Source of the DNA: Bacteriovoracaceae bacterium
GTDB lineage: Bacteria > Bdellovibrionota > Bacteriovoracia > Bacteriovoracales > Bacteriovoracaceae
Direction of reading: 5' to 3'
Length of the DNA stretch: 39,195 bases
Assembly: GCA_017858255.1 (NCBI GenBank)
Contig: JAFMBV010000026.1
Coordinates: 1 to 39,195 of the forward strand
The position numbers were made by a program, and so were the translations under genes. Under the pieces are notes generated by a model. That model made no database searches and had not been told where the DNA came from. It saw nothing but the letters and a program-made list of their open reading frames with translations. Positions 1-8,638 of this stretch are shown in pieces; position 1 is the stretch's first letter, and every line of letters begins with the position of its first letter.

Positions 1-348
1 TGATCGTATAGATCAATGCTTTGGAGAATCTTCCACCATCAAGTTTCAAGACCCACTATAACCTAACCTCCATTATAGGGGGGATCATGAGAATCTTTAG
101 TTAATTTTTTTAGGAATTAGGCTTAATTTGTGAAATGGGTGAGAATTGGTTTATTAAGCCAAAAGGTACCAAACTCAACCTGGCACCTCGTGGTTCGTCA
201 AAATTACAAGGCATCTTCCGAGGATATCAATAAGGCATAAATGCTCTAAATCAGGTAAAACTAAGTAATTATCACCATATACCTGAGTTCTACCTTATCC
301 TTTTACTAAGTAATACTGTGCTGAGTTCGATAAGTTGTTGAGGTTGTG
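1..348. other. Upstream intergenic region
   Basis: No convincing coding region is visible here. It holds one REP-like repeat copy (165-187). Closer to the protease gene, the 10-mer ACTAAGTAAT occurs twice (260-269 and 305-314), each followed by CTGAGTTC (283-290 and 321-328). The spacing differs by 7 nt between the two copies. These could be promoter or operator elements for the downstream gene, but no clear -35/-10 pair stands out. Confidence 0.5.
165..187 (-). repeat. REP-like repeat, copy 1
   Basis: This 23-nt sequence contains CCAAACTCAACCTGGCACC and is the exact reverse complement of 2479-2501. It matches 2527-2549 in the same orientation apart from the first two bases. A short, intergenic, inverted and dispersed element of this kind is typical of REP sequences, which RAYT (Y1 family) transposases mobilise in other bacteria. 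No transposase is present in this window. Confidence 0.7.
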
Positions 349-1749
349 ATGAGACTTACTTATATTTTATCCTTATGTATTTTTGTGAGTGTAAGCTCGT
401 ATCCTCTTGGCGTCACAAAAAGAGGCGACAAGCCCTCTCCTGCAAACTCCGCCGATTGTAATCAGACTTTTACAAGACGAATTTTTAAATCAGGGAATAC
501 TGATTATCGTCTAAACGATGTCCTCAGTAGCTTTGATCAATTAAGTGATGATTGCAGAAATAGTATCTTCGAGGATATCGCGTTTAGTAACTTTATCTCA
601 ATTGAGAGAGAAAGTCTTATGCACTCTCTTGAAGAGCAGGACCTCCTTAACCCTCAAGAAGTTCAACGTTTTTATCGTGAATTACTTAGAGAGGCTCCCC
701 CTCAAGATCTTGTTGAAAGAATCAATCAAAGCAACGAGCAAGTCAGGTCAGCCTGTACTGGTGTTGATCATCGTTCAGAATTGCCCCCCGTTAGATCTCA
801 ATATGAAGTTGGCTGGTGCTATGCTTATGCTGCCGCTGATTTAGTAAGCCACCGTTTGGGAAGAGCTGTTTCGGCCGTTGATATCGCATTAGGATATAAT
901 TACCAAAACAATATGGGTGCCATAAGAAAAGGCATTGCAAGTGCGATTAACTTTAACCAACGGGGTATTCCTAGTTTGGATACCAATCGGCTTCTTGAAA
1001 CAATTCGAGGCCTTAATGATCTGACGATTCTAGTAGATTGCGAAGAAGGTCAAACTTGTTTCAATGACGGAGGCTGGCCGGCAAGGGCCATAGAGTCTAG
1101 GCAAAACGCTGGTTTCTGCCTTGAAGAGGACCTTCCCTCAGATGGTTACGAGGGCACCACCTTAGGCGAGATCATTACCACCGCAGATGAACTCGATAAT
1201 TGGGCCGGTCAATTCGACTCTGAGGATCCGATAGCATTTGCAAGAGACATTTGTGCTTCTGGCATTGGACTCATCATTACCCAAGGTTTCCCCAATGCCC
1301 TTTTAAGTGATATCTCGGATATCCTCCACAGTTACGTCACCACCAACTCCTATGCCTACTTGGCGGAGCAAAGCTGCCAAGGTAGCAGAGTACAGCTTGA
1401 AGCGAGTCCTATTCATCAAAGAAGAAGTGAGTTCGAAGGAAAATACGGTGCCCTCAATCAAGTTGATGAACTTCTCACGCGTGGTGATATCGTAGGTTTC
1501 TCTTACCCGACCACTCTTTTAGGAGTCCTTTCTGAAAATAGCGAACTCCATGCCTCAACACTCGTTGGACGCAGATGGAATCAGGAAACTAACAGCTGTC
1601 AGTACTTAATTAGAAACTCCTGGGGAATGAACTGTCACCCCGCTTATCGCAATGCTGGGCTAGAGTGTGACCAAGGAAATATCTGGGTAGAACGACGAGA
1701 CCTCGCCGAAAACATGGGTACGATTCAATACTTTGAAAGTTCTCCCTAG
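349..1749 (+). CDS. Secreted papain-like (C1 family) cysteine protease
   Basis: This is a probable extracytoplasmic cysteine protease of the papain superfamily. A signal peptide (about residues 1-18, hydrophobic core TYILSLCIFVSVSS) precedes a pro-like region of about 120 residues. The catalytic core follows: an oxyanion-hole Gln151 and nucleophile Cys157 in SQYEVGWCYAYA, keeping the 6-residue Gln-to-Cys spacing of papain; His401 in SELHASTLVG; and Asn423 in YLIRNSWG. A segment near 239-248 (NDGGWPARAI) resembles the papain CNGG loop. At least ten further cysteines suggest disulfides and an oxidising compartment. GTG at 346 and ATG at 349 are adjacent; ATG 349 is chosen because GAGG at 340-343 sits 5 nt upstream. 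The gene stands alone, flanked at a distance by REP-like copies. The family call is firm; the substrate is unknown. Confidence 0.85.
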   Translation: MRLTYILSLCIFVSVSSYPLGVTKRGDKPSPANSADCNQTFTRRIFKSGNTDYRLNDVLSSFDQLSDDCRNSIFEDIAFSNFISIERESLMHSLEEQDLLNPQEVQRFYRELLREAPPQDLVERINQSNEQVRSACTGVDHRSELPPVRSQYEVGWCYAYAAADLVSHRLGRAVSAVDIALGYNYQNNMGAIRKGIASAINFNQRGIPSLDTNRLLETIRGLNDLTILVDCEEGQTCFNDGGWPARAIESRQNAGFCLEEDLPSDGYEGTTLGEIITTADELDNWAGQFDSEDPIAFARDICASGIGLIITQGFPNALLSDISDILHSYVTTNSYAYLAEQSCQGSRVQLEASPIHQRRSEFEGKYGALNQVDELLTRGDIVGFSYPTTLLGVLSENSELHASTLVGRRWNQETNSCQYLIRNSWGMNCHPAYRNAGLECDQGNIWVERRDLAENMGTIQYFESSP

Positions 1750-2054
1750 AGAAGCCATTACCGAAAAAGAGTGCTTACTTAAGGATAAGACAAATAAACA
1801 CCCCTTTATTAATAATAAACCCTTCACCTTCCCGGGCAGCCTTAATCTCCATTATGCGCCGTAATGGGAGTTTGATAAAGATTGATTAAGGTTTTAGAGG
1901 TGGTTAATCTGATAGAATGGAAGTTGACTAATAAAGCTGCAGCACTATTTGTGAGCAACCAAATATATTTTTCGATAACATGACTATTAATTTTGAAATC
2001 CACCTCCTTTCGCATTAAAATTTTATGATCTTATACAACTAAAGAGAAAAAGAT
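1750..2054. other. Intergenic region with a two-tier hairpin
   Basis: No gene is visible in these 305 bases. The notable element is an imperfect hairpin at 1840-1891, listed separately. The remainder is AT-rich, without clear promoter boxes. Confidence 0.5.
1840..1891 (+). terminator. Two-tier hairpin, possible terminator of the protease gene
   Basis: CCTTAATC (1840-1847) pairs perfectly with GATTAAGG (1884-1891). Inside it, CTCCATTA (1847-1854) pairs with TAATGGGAG (1862-1870) with one bulged G. A run of four T follows at 1892. The gene stop is about 90 nt upstream. The U-tract is short for a factor-independent terminator, so this could equally be another structured RNA element. Confidence 0.35.
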
Positions 2055-2429
2055 ATGCTCCAAGTTTCGATTGCAGATGTTTTAATTATGTTGCTAGGGA
2101 CTGTTGTTTTAGGCTTTGGAATGAAAAATATAATACTAAAAACAAACCTTAAGAACATAAAGAAGAAGGTCACCTTGTTAGCTAAAAATAAAAAAGGAGG
2201 ACCCGAAATACCTATATTTATTTACCTATTAATACTTATTTTTTTACCAGTACTACTATTTCTTAATTATTTTATTTTTAAAGATCCAAATAAAATAATT
2301 ATTGACCCATCAGTGGGTTTCTTCCATTTATGGTCGCTAATTCCACTTTTGATTTTCGGAAGCCTAATACTTCTTCACATGCTCCTAGTTGAAATCTTAA
2401 CCTATTACTGGTATTTCAAGGCGAAATAA
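2055..2429 (+). CDS. Small membrane protein, unknown function
   Basis: A 124-aa protein not assigned to a family. It has an N-terminal hydrophobic stretch (about 4-26), a short Lys/Asn-rich loop (about 27-52), a second segment (about 54-75) and a third at about 90-115 (LWSLIPLLIFGSLILLHMLL), so three membrane spans are likely in an inner-membrane protein. The ribosome binding site is weak (GAGAAAAAG before ATG 2055). The gene is notably AT-rich with many ATA/TTA codons compared with its neighbours and sits between REP-like repeats, which could indicate a locally acquired or fast-evolving gene. No catalytic motif is visible. Confidence 0.6.
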   Translation: MLQVSIADVLIMLLGTVVLGFGMKNIILKTNLKNIKKKVTLLAKNKKGGPEIPIFIYLLILIFLPVLLFLNYFIFKDPNKIIIDPSVGFFHLWSLIPLLIFGSLILLHMLLVEILTYYWYFKAK

Positions 2430-2470
2430 GCAAAAAAGCTTCAAGTCTTAAAAAATATAATTTTGACAAA

Positions 2471-2557
2471 ATCCAAATGGTGCCAGGTTGAGTTTGGTAC
2501 CTGCTTTGAAGTAGTCTGTCTTAAGTAATACCAAACTCAACCTGGCACCCTTTGGAT
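2471..2557. repeat. REP-like inverted pair (29-nt arms)
   Basis: The arms at 2471-2499 and 2529-2557 are reverse complements at 28 of 29 positions (the single difference is in the ATTTGGAT/CTTTGGAT part) and enclose a 29-nt loop. The core is the same motif as at 165-187, here present in both orientations, as in a BIME-type paired REP unit. It would form a very stable cruciform or RNA hairpin between the membrane-protein gene and the convergent tRNA gene. Confidence 0.8.
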
Positions 2558-2603
2558 GAGGAGTCGCAGTGCTGACGAAGAAGATGGGGTGAAATTGAGA
2601 AAA

Positions 2604-2680
2604 TGGCGCGGAGTGAGGGATTCGAACCCCCGACCAAGTGGTTCGAAGCCACCTACTCTATCCAGCTGAGCTAACCCCGC
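2604..2680 (-). tRNA. tRNA-Arg (anticodon UCG)
   Basis: Read on the minus strand, the sequence folds as a complete 77-nt cloverleaf with encoded CCA. The acceptor stem is GCGGGGT/ACTCCGC (one G-U pair) with discriminator G. The D stem is GCTC/GAGT with an AGCTGGATA loop. The anticodon stem is GGTGG/CCACT with loop CTTCGAA, giving anticodon TCG and decoding CGA. The T stem is GGGGG/CCCTC around TTCGAAT. It lies about 57 nt downstream of the DUF368 gene stop on the same strand. No integrase or duplicated tRNA end is nearby, so there is no sign that it serves as an attachment site. Confidence 0.95.
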
Positions 2681-2737
2681 GCTGATTTGAAATAAAAATA
2701 TCTTAATCAAGCCCTGCTTCATTGTCCATAAGAGCAT

Positions 2738-3712
2738 TTAAGCAATGGCCTTTTTATTAACCCTAGATTCCATCCAAATAACGAGGAAGAAGCCTACGAT
2801 ACAAAGTGCGATGGCCAATAAAACAGTATTATCAAAACTTTCAGGCAGGATATTCGCCTCTCTCAGTATCCGTGTTTTTCCGCGAATCACTTTTGTTTCA
2901 AGCACTTCTTTCCAGGGCCAGACCTTCTTCATAGAGCCAATGAGTATGCCAGTGAGAAAGGCCATCGTTTGACCATGATAGTGCTTGAGAAACCAATTTA
3001 GGACACGGCTAAAGCCGGCCACACCGGTTAGGCTTCCAGCGACAAAGGTTAGTAGGATAGTAAAGTTACCATCAACGAACGGGCTTTTTACGGCTCCTGT
3101 GATGAACTCGTATTTTCCTAAAATTAAGAGAAGAAAAGATCCACTAAGACCGGGAAGAATCATGGCAGAAATTCCAATGACCCCACACAAGTATATAAAC
3201 CAAGAGTCGGTAGGTGTGTCCACGGGAATAAGGCTCACCATAACCCAAGCAAATACTCCACCTACAAGAAGCGATAGAATATTGTCCCATTTTTTGGGAT
3301 CTTCTAGTTGCTTAAAAATAACAATAATGGAGGCCGCGATAAGGCCAAAGAACATTGCCCAAGTAGGGATCGGGTGGTCAGTAATAAGGTAATGCATCAG
3401 ACGGGCCAACATAAAGATCGCGGAGAGCATTCCAAGAACTAAGGGAATCAAAAACCTTATGTGAACAATACTAATGGCTGTTTTAATGTCACCTTTTAGT
3501 ACAGCACCAATTGATTTTTTATTAACAGATCCAACGGCATCGAGAAGACCTTCATAGATACCCGTAATAAAGGCAATTGTGCCACCGGATACACCAGGAA
3601 TTAGATCGGCAACTCCCATGCAAAAGGCCTTACCAAAGAGAACAGCGTAATCTCTTTTTTCCTGAGGACCTGGGGAGGCCAAAAAGGCTTCCTTTAAAGT
3701 CTTATATTCCAT
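2738..3712 (-). CDS. DUF368 membrane protein (PopT-type undecaprenyl-phosphate translocase)
   Basis: A polytopic inner-membrane protein of the DUF368 family, members of which have been shown to recycle the lipid carrier undecaprenyl phosphate across the cytoplasmic membrane. The family signatures are the paired, Gly/Pro-rich re-entrant motifs ADLIPGVSGGTIAFITGIYE near the N-terminus and MILPGLSGSFLLLILGKYE in the middle, together with about eight hydrophobic segments. The length of 324 aa suits the family. A TTG codon at 3721 is in frame, but ATG 3712 is preferred because AAAGG lies 10 nt upstream of it and would almost touch the TTG. The gene is 57 nt downstream of topA on the same strand. 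The family assignment is firm; substrate is inferred from the family. Confidence 0.85.
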   Translation of the reverse strand: MEYKTLKEAFLASPGPQEKRDYAVLFGKAFCMGVADLIPGVSGGTIAFITGIYEGLLDAVGSVNKKSIGAVLKGDIKTAISIVHIRFLIPLVLGMLSAIFMLARLMHYLITDHPIPTWAMFFGLIAASIIVIFKQLEDPKKWDNILSLLVGGVFAWVMVSLIPVDTPTDSWFIYLCGVIGISAMILPGLSGSFLLLILGKYEFITGAVKSPFVDGNFTILLTFVAGSLTGVAGFSRVLNWFLKHYHGQTMAFLTGILIGSMKKVWPWKEVLETKVIRGKTRILREANILPESFDNTVLLAIALCIVGFFLVIWMESRVNKKAIA

Positions 3713-3769
3713 TTCTAGCAAGCCTTTTGTTATTTTTAAATCTCTCGCTTCTTCTTATTAATCCGCATA

Positions 3770-6358
3770 TTAACCAGCTTCATTGGCAGCTTCTTTAGCT
3801 GCATCTTCGGCAGCAAAAGGAGTGATCGCGTAATCGACCTTATGCTTACACTTTGGACATTGAAGCTGCTTACCTTCTCTCTTTGTCTCTCTGTAAGTCA
3901 TGATACTAGAACCACAGCCTGGACAGTCGTACTCATAAGGCTTTGACCACAGAGCGTTTTCGCAATTCGGGTAGTGACTACAGCCATAAAAGAATTTTCC
4001 ATAGCGAGATTTTTTTTCAGCAAACTTACCGACCTTACATTCTGGACATGTAATTTGCAGAGTATAAGGAAGAGTCGTCTCACAATGAGGATAATCTTCA
4101 CAACGTACAAAACGGCCATACTTACCAGTTTTGACTTCAAGCTTTTTATTACAGGTTGGACATGGGTCGTGAAACCAGTTCTTAGGAAGAATTGTAATTT
4201 CTCCCTCAAGATTCTTTTTAAAATCATGAGTAGAGTTACAGTCTGGATAGTTACTACATGCTAGGAACTGACCATTTCGTCCCCACTTAATCGTATATTC
4301 TCCATCCTCACACTTCTTACAATTAATACCTGTAGGAATAGACTGCTTTTTGAGGTTTTTCATTTCCTCTTTAGCTTTTAGTAACGTTACTTCAAATCCA
4401 GTCCAAAATTCTTTGAGAACTTTTCTCCAACTAATTTCACCTTCTTCAATTTTATCGAGGAGCTCTTCAACTTGAGCCGTGAAATCAACATTCATCACAT
4501 CTGGAAAGGACTCAATCAACATTTTACAAACAACTGAACCTAGTTCAGTTGGAAGGAATCTGTTTTCAATTTTTTCGACATAACCTCTATCTTGAATATT
4601 AGAAATAATCGAGGCGTAAGTAGAAGGACGACCAATCCCCTTTTCCTCTAGGTCTTTCACAAGAGAAGCTTCATTATAGCGTGGGGGGGGTGAGGTCCAA
4701 TGCTCTGTTTCGATAGCATCTTTTAATGCTTTTAACTTTTCGTCTTCTTTTATTTCTGGCAAGAGTCCTGACTTGATATCATTCTCTTCATTATCCTCAT
4801 CATCGCCGCCTTTTTTGGAGCGCTTCTCTGCCATCGCTTCCAGATAAACGGTTCTAAAACCAGGAAACTTAATGATTGAACCATTGGCCTTAAAGAAATG
4901 ACCTTGATTTTCAAAAGTTACACTTGTTTGGTCGATAACAGCTTGGCTCATTTGAGAGCTGATAAATTTATTCCAAATAAGTTCATAAAGCTTTTGCTGT
5001 TCAGGCTCTAGATCACCACGAACTTCATCTGGTGTGTACAAGAGGTTTGTTGGTCTGATGGCCTCGTGGGCATCTTGAACTTTACTGGAACCTTTCTTTT
5101 TATAAGTATTAGGTTCACTTGGAAGATAATCTGGACCGTACTTATCCTTAATAAACTCTCTTAGAGAATCGAGGGCCTCCGGTGCCGTTCTGACAGAGTC
5201 AGTTCTCATATAAGTAATGAGACCTTCCATGCCGTAGTCTCGCAACTGGATACCTTCATAGAGCCTTTGGGCCACCATCATGGTTCTCTTTGCTGTAAAT
5301 CCTAATTTGTTGGCAGCTTCCTGCTGAAGTTTTGAAGTGGTAAAGGGAGGCGTAGGATTTTGCTTTCTCTCGCGCTTCTTAACATCAAGAACTTGATAAG
5401 GTTTGCCTTTAACATCGCTAACGATTTTTTTGACGACATCTTCTTCTGATAGCTCAGTCTTTTTATTGGCCTGCTCTCCATAGTATTTAAATTCAAATTT
5501 AGTATCTTGTTTTTCCATGATACCAGCGATGGAAAACCACTTTTCAGGTACGAAGGCCTTAACCTCATCTTCCCGCTCTACGATAATTCTAAGAGCAACA
5601 GACTGAACCCTACCCGCAGAAATACCTCTTTGTACTTTGTCCCAAAGAATAGGAGAAATTTTATAACCAACAAGACGGTCTAGTACACGACGAGTCTTTT
5701 GAGAGTCGTACATGTATTTATTTAACTTCGCAGGATTTGCAATCGCCTCCTGAACTGCTGACTTTGTAACGGCGTTGAAAACCACCCGATGAATCTTCGA
5801 AGGCTTACCAATTTCCTCCGCAAGGTGATGCGCAATAGCTTCTCCTTCGCGGTCCATATCGGGAGCGAGATAGATTTGATCTGCACCTTTAGCTAGTTGC
5901 TGAATTCTCTCAATCTTATCTTTTTTTCCAGTGATCGGAACGAGATCAATATCAAAGTTACTTTTGACATCGACTCCCAGTTTGGATTTGGGCAGATCCT
6001 TTATGTGACCGTTTGAGGCAACAACCTGATAACCTTTTCCAAGGTACTTTTTAATGGTCTTTGCCTTAGAGGGTGATTCCACAACCACGAGATGATAAGG
6101 TCCCTTAGGGATCTTGGTAACCTTGGCTTTTTTTCCAGAAGATTCTTCTGCAGCAGCCTCGGCTTTTGTAACTTTTTTACTAGTTTTTTTCTTGGCAACT
6201 TTTTTAGCGGTTTTCTTTTTGGCCACTTTCTTTTTGGCTGCTTTCTTGGCAGTTTTTTTCTTAGCTGTTTTCTTGGCAGTTTTTTTAGCTACCTTCTTAC
6301 TAGCTTTTTTCTCGCCGTCCGAGTTTTCACTCGGAGTATTGGCCGTTTCTTCCGTCAC
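3770..6358 (-). CDS. topA: DNA topoisomerase I with Lys/Ala-rich N-terminal tail
   Basis: A type IA topoisomerase that relaxes negatively supercoiled DNA. Residues 1-85 are an unusual tail built from AKK/TAKK/VAKK repeats (about 17-65) that resembles a histone H1 tail. The Toprim domain starts at about 88 (YHLVVVESPSKAKTIKKYLG, catalytic Glu94) with the DxDxE motif at Asp167/Asp169/Glu171. The active-site Tyr383 lies in GLITYMRTDSVR. The C-terminus carries four C4 zinc ribbons (about 675-850), each with a CxxC pair and a CxxYPxC-type pair; the last is more divergent. The start is GTG 6358 with GAAGG 9 nt upstream; an ATG 16 nt further upstream is out of frame and soon stops. A 79-nt acidic insert (DDEDNEENDIKSG, about 555) lies in the core. 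Confidence 0.97.
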   Translation of the reverse strand: MTEETANTPSENSDGEKKASKKVAKKTAKKTAKKKTAKKAAKKKVAKKKTAKKVAKKKTSKKVTKAEAAAEESSGKKAKVTKIPKGPYHLVVVESPSKAKTIKKYLGKGYQVVASNGHIKDLPKSKLGVDVKSNFDIDLVPITGKKDKIERIQQLAKGADQIYLAPDMDREGEAIAHHLAEEIGKPSKIHRVVFNAVTKSAVQEAIANPAKLNKYMYDSQKTRRVLDRLVGYKISPILWDKVQRGISAGRVQSVALRIIVEREDEVKAFVPEKWFSIAGIMEKQDTKFEFKYYGEQANKKTELSEEDVVKKIVSDVKGKPYQVLDVKKRERKQNPTPPFTTSKLQQEAANKLGFTAKRTMMVAQRLYEGIQLRDYGMEGLITYMRTDSVRTAPEALDSLREFIKDKYGPDYLPSEPNTYKKKGSSKVQDAHEAIRPTNLLYTPDEVRGDLEPEQQKLYELIWNKFISSQMSQAVIDQTSVTFENQGHFFKANGSIIKFPGFRTVYLEAMAEKRSKKGGDDEDNEENDIKSGLLPEIKEDEKLKALKDAIETEHWTSPPPRYNEASLVKDLEEKGIGRPSTYASIISNIQDRGYVEKIENRFLPTELGSVVCKMLIESFPDVMNVDFTAQVEELLDKIEEGEISWRKVLKEFWTGFEVTLLKAKEEMKNLKKQSIPTGINCKKCEDGEYTIKWGRNGQFLACSNYPDCNSTHDFKKNLEGEITILPKNWFHDPCPTCNKKLEVKTGKYGRFVRCEDYPHCETTLPYTLQITCPECKVGKFAEKKSRYGKFFYGCSHYPNCENALWSKPYEYDCPGCGSSIMTYRETKREGKQLQCPKCKHKVDYAITPFAAEDAAKEAANEAG

Positions 6359-6447
6359 TTTTTTACACCTTCATTAAGAGGCCTGTTCGTAGAACATTGG
6401 CCTCGGGTTTACATACGATAAAAGGATGGACACAACAAAATGAATGT

Positions 6448-8631
6448 CTACAGTTCGTCAGTATTCAACAACTCGTCGATTTCTTCAAGGTCAAATTCAG
6501 TTAAACCATAAGGATTTTCTTTGGCATTCAAATCTTCATCTAAAAATTTGAGTCCAACTTCACCTTCAATTTCGTTCAAAGACTCGAAAGCATTGGGGTC
6601 GAGACCCTTATTACGCTTCTCGATATTATTGAGATCTTGGGTTTCAAGAAATTTATCTTCATCAACCTTGGCCTCATTGAGTGCCTGCTCAGACTCCAAG
6701 ATTTCATTTTCAAGGCGCTCTAGCTCTTGTAGGTCGCGCTCGTGGTCCTTAATAATGGACTTTTCTCTTTCTTGACGCTCTAGCTCTTCAAGTTCATCTT
6801 CTGTAAGTTGCACCTTGTCAGCCTTCTCGAGCAGATCTTGACTTACGTCGTCTAAACTCAGCTCGATATCAAGCTCGTCTAACGCTTTGCCTTCGAGGTC
6901 TTGAACTCCCTGAAGGACGGCCCTATTTCTATTCATTGCATCAAGTGCAGCTTGTTGTTCTGTTTTGGTGAGAGCAATTGTGCCATAGCCAATGGCCTCT
7001 TTCGAGTTGGTGATCAGCGCCGTAGCAAAATTATCAGTCAAACTTATGACCGTCACTTCACCAATTTTATAAGTAGGATCAGGAGTTAGTCTTTTCTCTG
7101 TGCCTTTATCCATAAAAGAATACAGCTCAAAAACCGTACCCATCTCCACACCATCAGCTCTCCCTCGATCAAGATACGTGACGTCTCCAAATGAGAGTCC
7201 ACCGCCACTAGCGTGATAGGCCCCAATAACAGCAGCTTCAATATTTCTTTTGTTAAAGGTCTTTATGATTTTACCAATTTTCGGAGTGTAGACAGTTATC
7301 CTGTCCCCTCGTTGTACGAGCCCAGAAACTTCAGTAATTTCACACTGCCAACGTTGATTAATTTTTTTGACCGTTTTTAACTGAGCACCGATTGTATATT
7401 TATAACCTGCCCTATCAGAAACAGTGTGAGAGACCTGTCCTCCTGGAACATAGACCGAATAAAGGTCCCCTGGCTTCACCTTAACTGATTTATCAAAGTC
7501 GACATAAATCTTATCAAACTTATTAAGAAAGATATTTTCATCTCCCTTACCAATAATCTCGCCTAAGTCTTGAACAATATTTGATGTAACAAAGGTGTTA
7601 AGAAAAAAGCCTTCTTTCACATCAAAAACAATTCGCGAATTCTTATCAAAACCAGACTCATCATATTGCTCACCAGGCTCCTGAATAACAATATCGGGCA
7701 CAGGTGGTTCATACGTATTGTAATCCGTTTTTAAATTCTCTGATGCTATCGACTTTAAATCATCAAAAGTTTCTTCGGAGGCAAACTGAAAGAAGACACC
7801 CTTTTCAATAAGATTTTTCCTCTCTTCAATCCAATCGGGCTTCACTCCATCACCAAAGTCTCTAAAGTTAATAAAGTCTTTATTGGCCCCAAGCTTCTTG
7901 CGCATTTCAATACTTGTACCATCACCGAAATCACCAAGGTTTACCTCAGGCATTCTTTCCGTGTCACCTGTAGAAAAGACAAGGGTCATACCAGGTTCAA
8001 TTTCATGTGGGTTAGTAATTTGTGGGTTAAGTGACCATACTTTAGAATAATAAAAACCTGATCCAAAAAGCTTTTGCGAAATCTTCCACAACCAATCACC
8101 CTTTTGAATGACGTACTTATCTAATTGAGAAGCTGCCGAAATTTCATCCCATTCTTTCAGCGGAATTTTACCTTCTACGAACTTAGAAAGCTCAAGAAGC
8201 TCTTTCTCCTCAGCGCCTACATCAAAGATTACGGCCTCATTGGGTTTTAGGTTACTGCGCTCACCCTGTGCGGCTTCAGCAACTGATTCAGGTGTATTAA
8301 CAGTACGCCCTTCTGAATCAATTAAAATCTCAACTTCCTCTTCGTCAGAAAAAGCTTTTGGCCTTTCAATTGCCTTCTCTTCTTTTTTCGTCGAAATCTT
8401 ATCTTCTTTAAAAATGATTTCACCAATATCTTCTTTTAGAGAGTCAAGGTCGTCGACTTCTTCAAGGTCAGATATATTGAAATCCTTTGTTCCTTTTTTA
8501 TTATCCTCTTCAATCAGTACATTCACATCAGCAGGGTCTAAAAGATCAAGAGAATCCACGTCTTGCCCGTAACCATTATTGGCCACAAGCAAAAGTAAAA
8601 TTAAAAGAATTCTCTTGTTCTTTGTGTTCAT
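6448..8631 (-). CDS. Secreted LysM-domain envelope protein with long acidic coiled-coil tail
   Basis: A 727-aa exported protein likely bound to peptidoglycan. A signal peptide (about 1-23, RILLILLLLVANNGYG) is followed by an acidic low-complexity region rich in Asp/Glu, and then one LysM domain at about 171-219 (YVIQKGDWLWKISQKLFG ... NPHEIEPGMTLVF). The central part (about 260-560) looks beta-rich and contains no recognised enzyme motif. The last 150 residues are highly charged (Glu/Leu/Asp) and probably a coiled coil. ATG 8631 is preferred over the in-frame ATG 8664 because it begins right at the signal peptide and follows the upstream stop by 7 nt. It is probably co-transcribed with the upstream TPR lipoprotein, suggesting the two form one envelope assembly. 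The precise role is not recognised. Confidence 0.75.
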   Translation of the reverse strand: MNTKNKRILLILLLLVANNGYGQDVDSLDLLDPADVNVLIEEDNKKGTKDFNISDLEEVDDLDSLKEDIGEIIFKEDKISTKKEEKAIERPKAFSDEEEVEILIDSEGRTVNTPESVAEAAQGERSNLKPNEAVIFDVGAEEKELLELSKFVEGKIPLKEWDEISAASQLDKYVIQKGDWLWKISQKLFGSGFYYSKVWSLNPQITNPHEIEPGMTLVFSTGDTERMPEVNLGDFGDGTSIEMRKKLGANKDFINFRDFGDGVKPDWIEERKNLIEKGVFFQFASEETFDDLKSIASENLKTDYNTYEPPVPDIVIQEPGEQYDESGFDKNSRIVFDVKEGFFLNTFVTSNIVQDLGEIIGKGDENIFLNKFDKIYVDFDKSVKVKPGDLYSVYVPGGQVSHTVSDRAGYKYTIGAQLKTVKKINQRWQCEITEVSGLVQRGDRITVYTPKIGKIIKTFNKRNIEAAVIGAYHASGGGLSFGDVTYLDRGRADGVEMGTVFELYSFMDKGTEKRLTPDPTYKIGEVTVISLTDNFATALITNSKEAIGYGTIALTKTEQQAALDAMNRNRAVLQGVQDLEGKALDELDIELSLDDVSQDLLEKADKVQLTEDELEELERQEREKSIIKDHERDLQELERLENEILESEQALNEAKVDEDKFLETQDLNNIEKRNKGLDPNAFESLNEIEGEVGLKFLDEDLNAKENPYGLTEFDLEEIDELLNTDEL

Positions 8632-8638
8632 CTGGCTT

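Noticed and set aside
2604-2680. tRNA gene as an integration site
   Set aside because: No integrase, no duplicated tRNA 3' end and no island boundary are seen.
2537-2737. ORF reading across the tRNA region
   Set aside because: It is the translated tRNA-Arg plus flanks; the cloverleaf accounts for the sequence.
6092-6421. Plus-strand ORFs opposite the start of topA with Phe/Leu-rich products
   Set aside because: They are the antisense of the Lys/Ala repeat (AAA/AAG read as TTT/CTT) and have no RBS.
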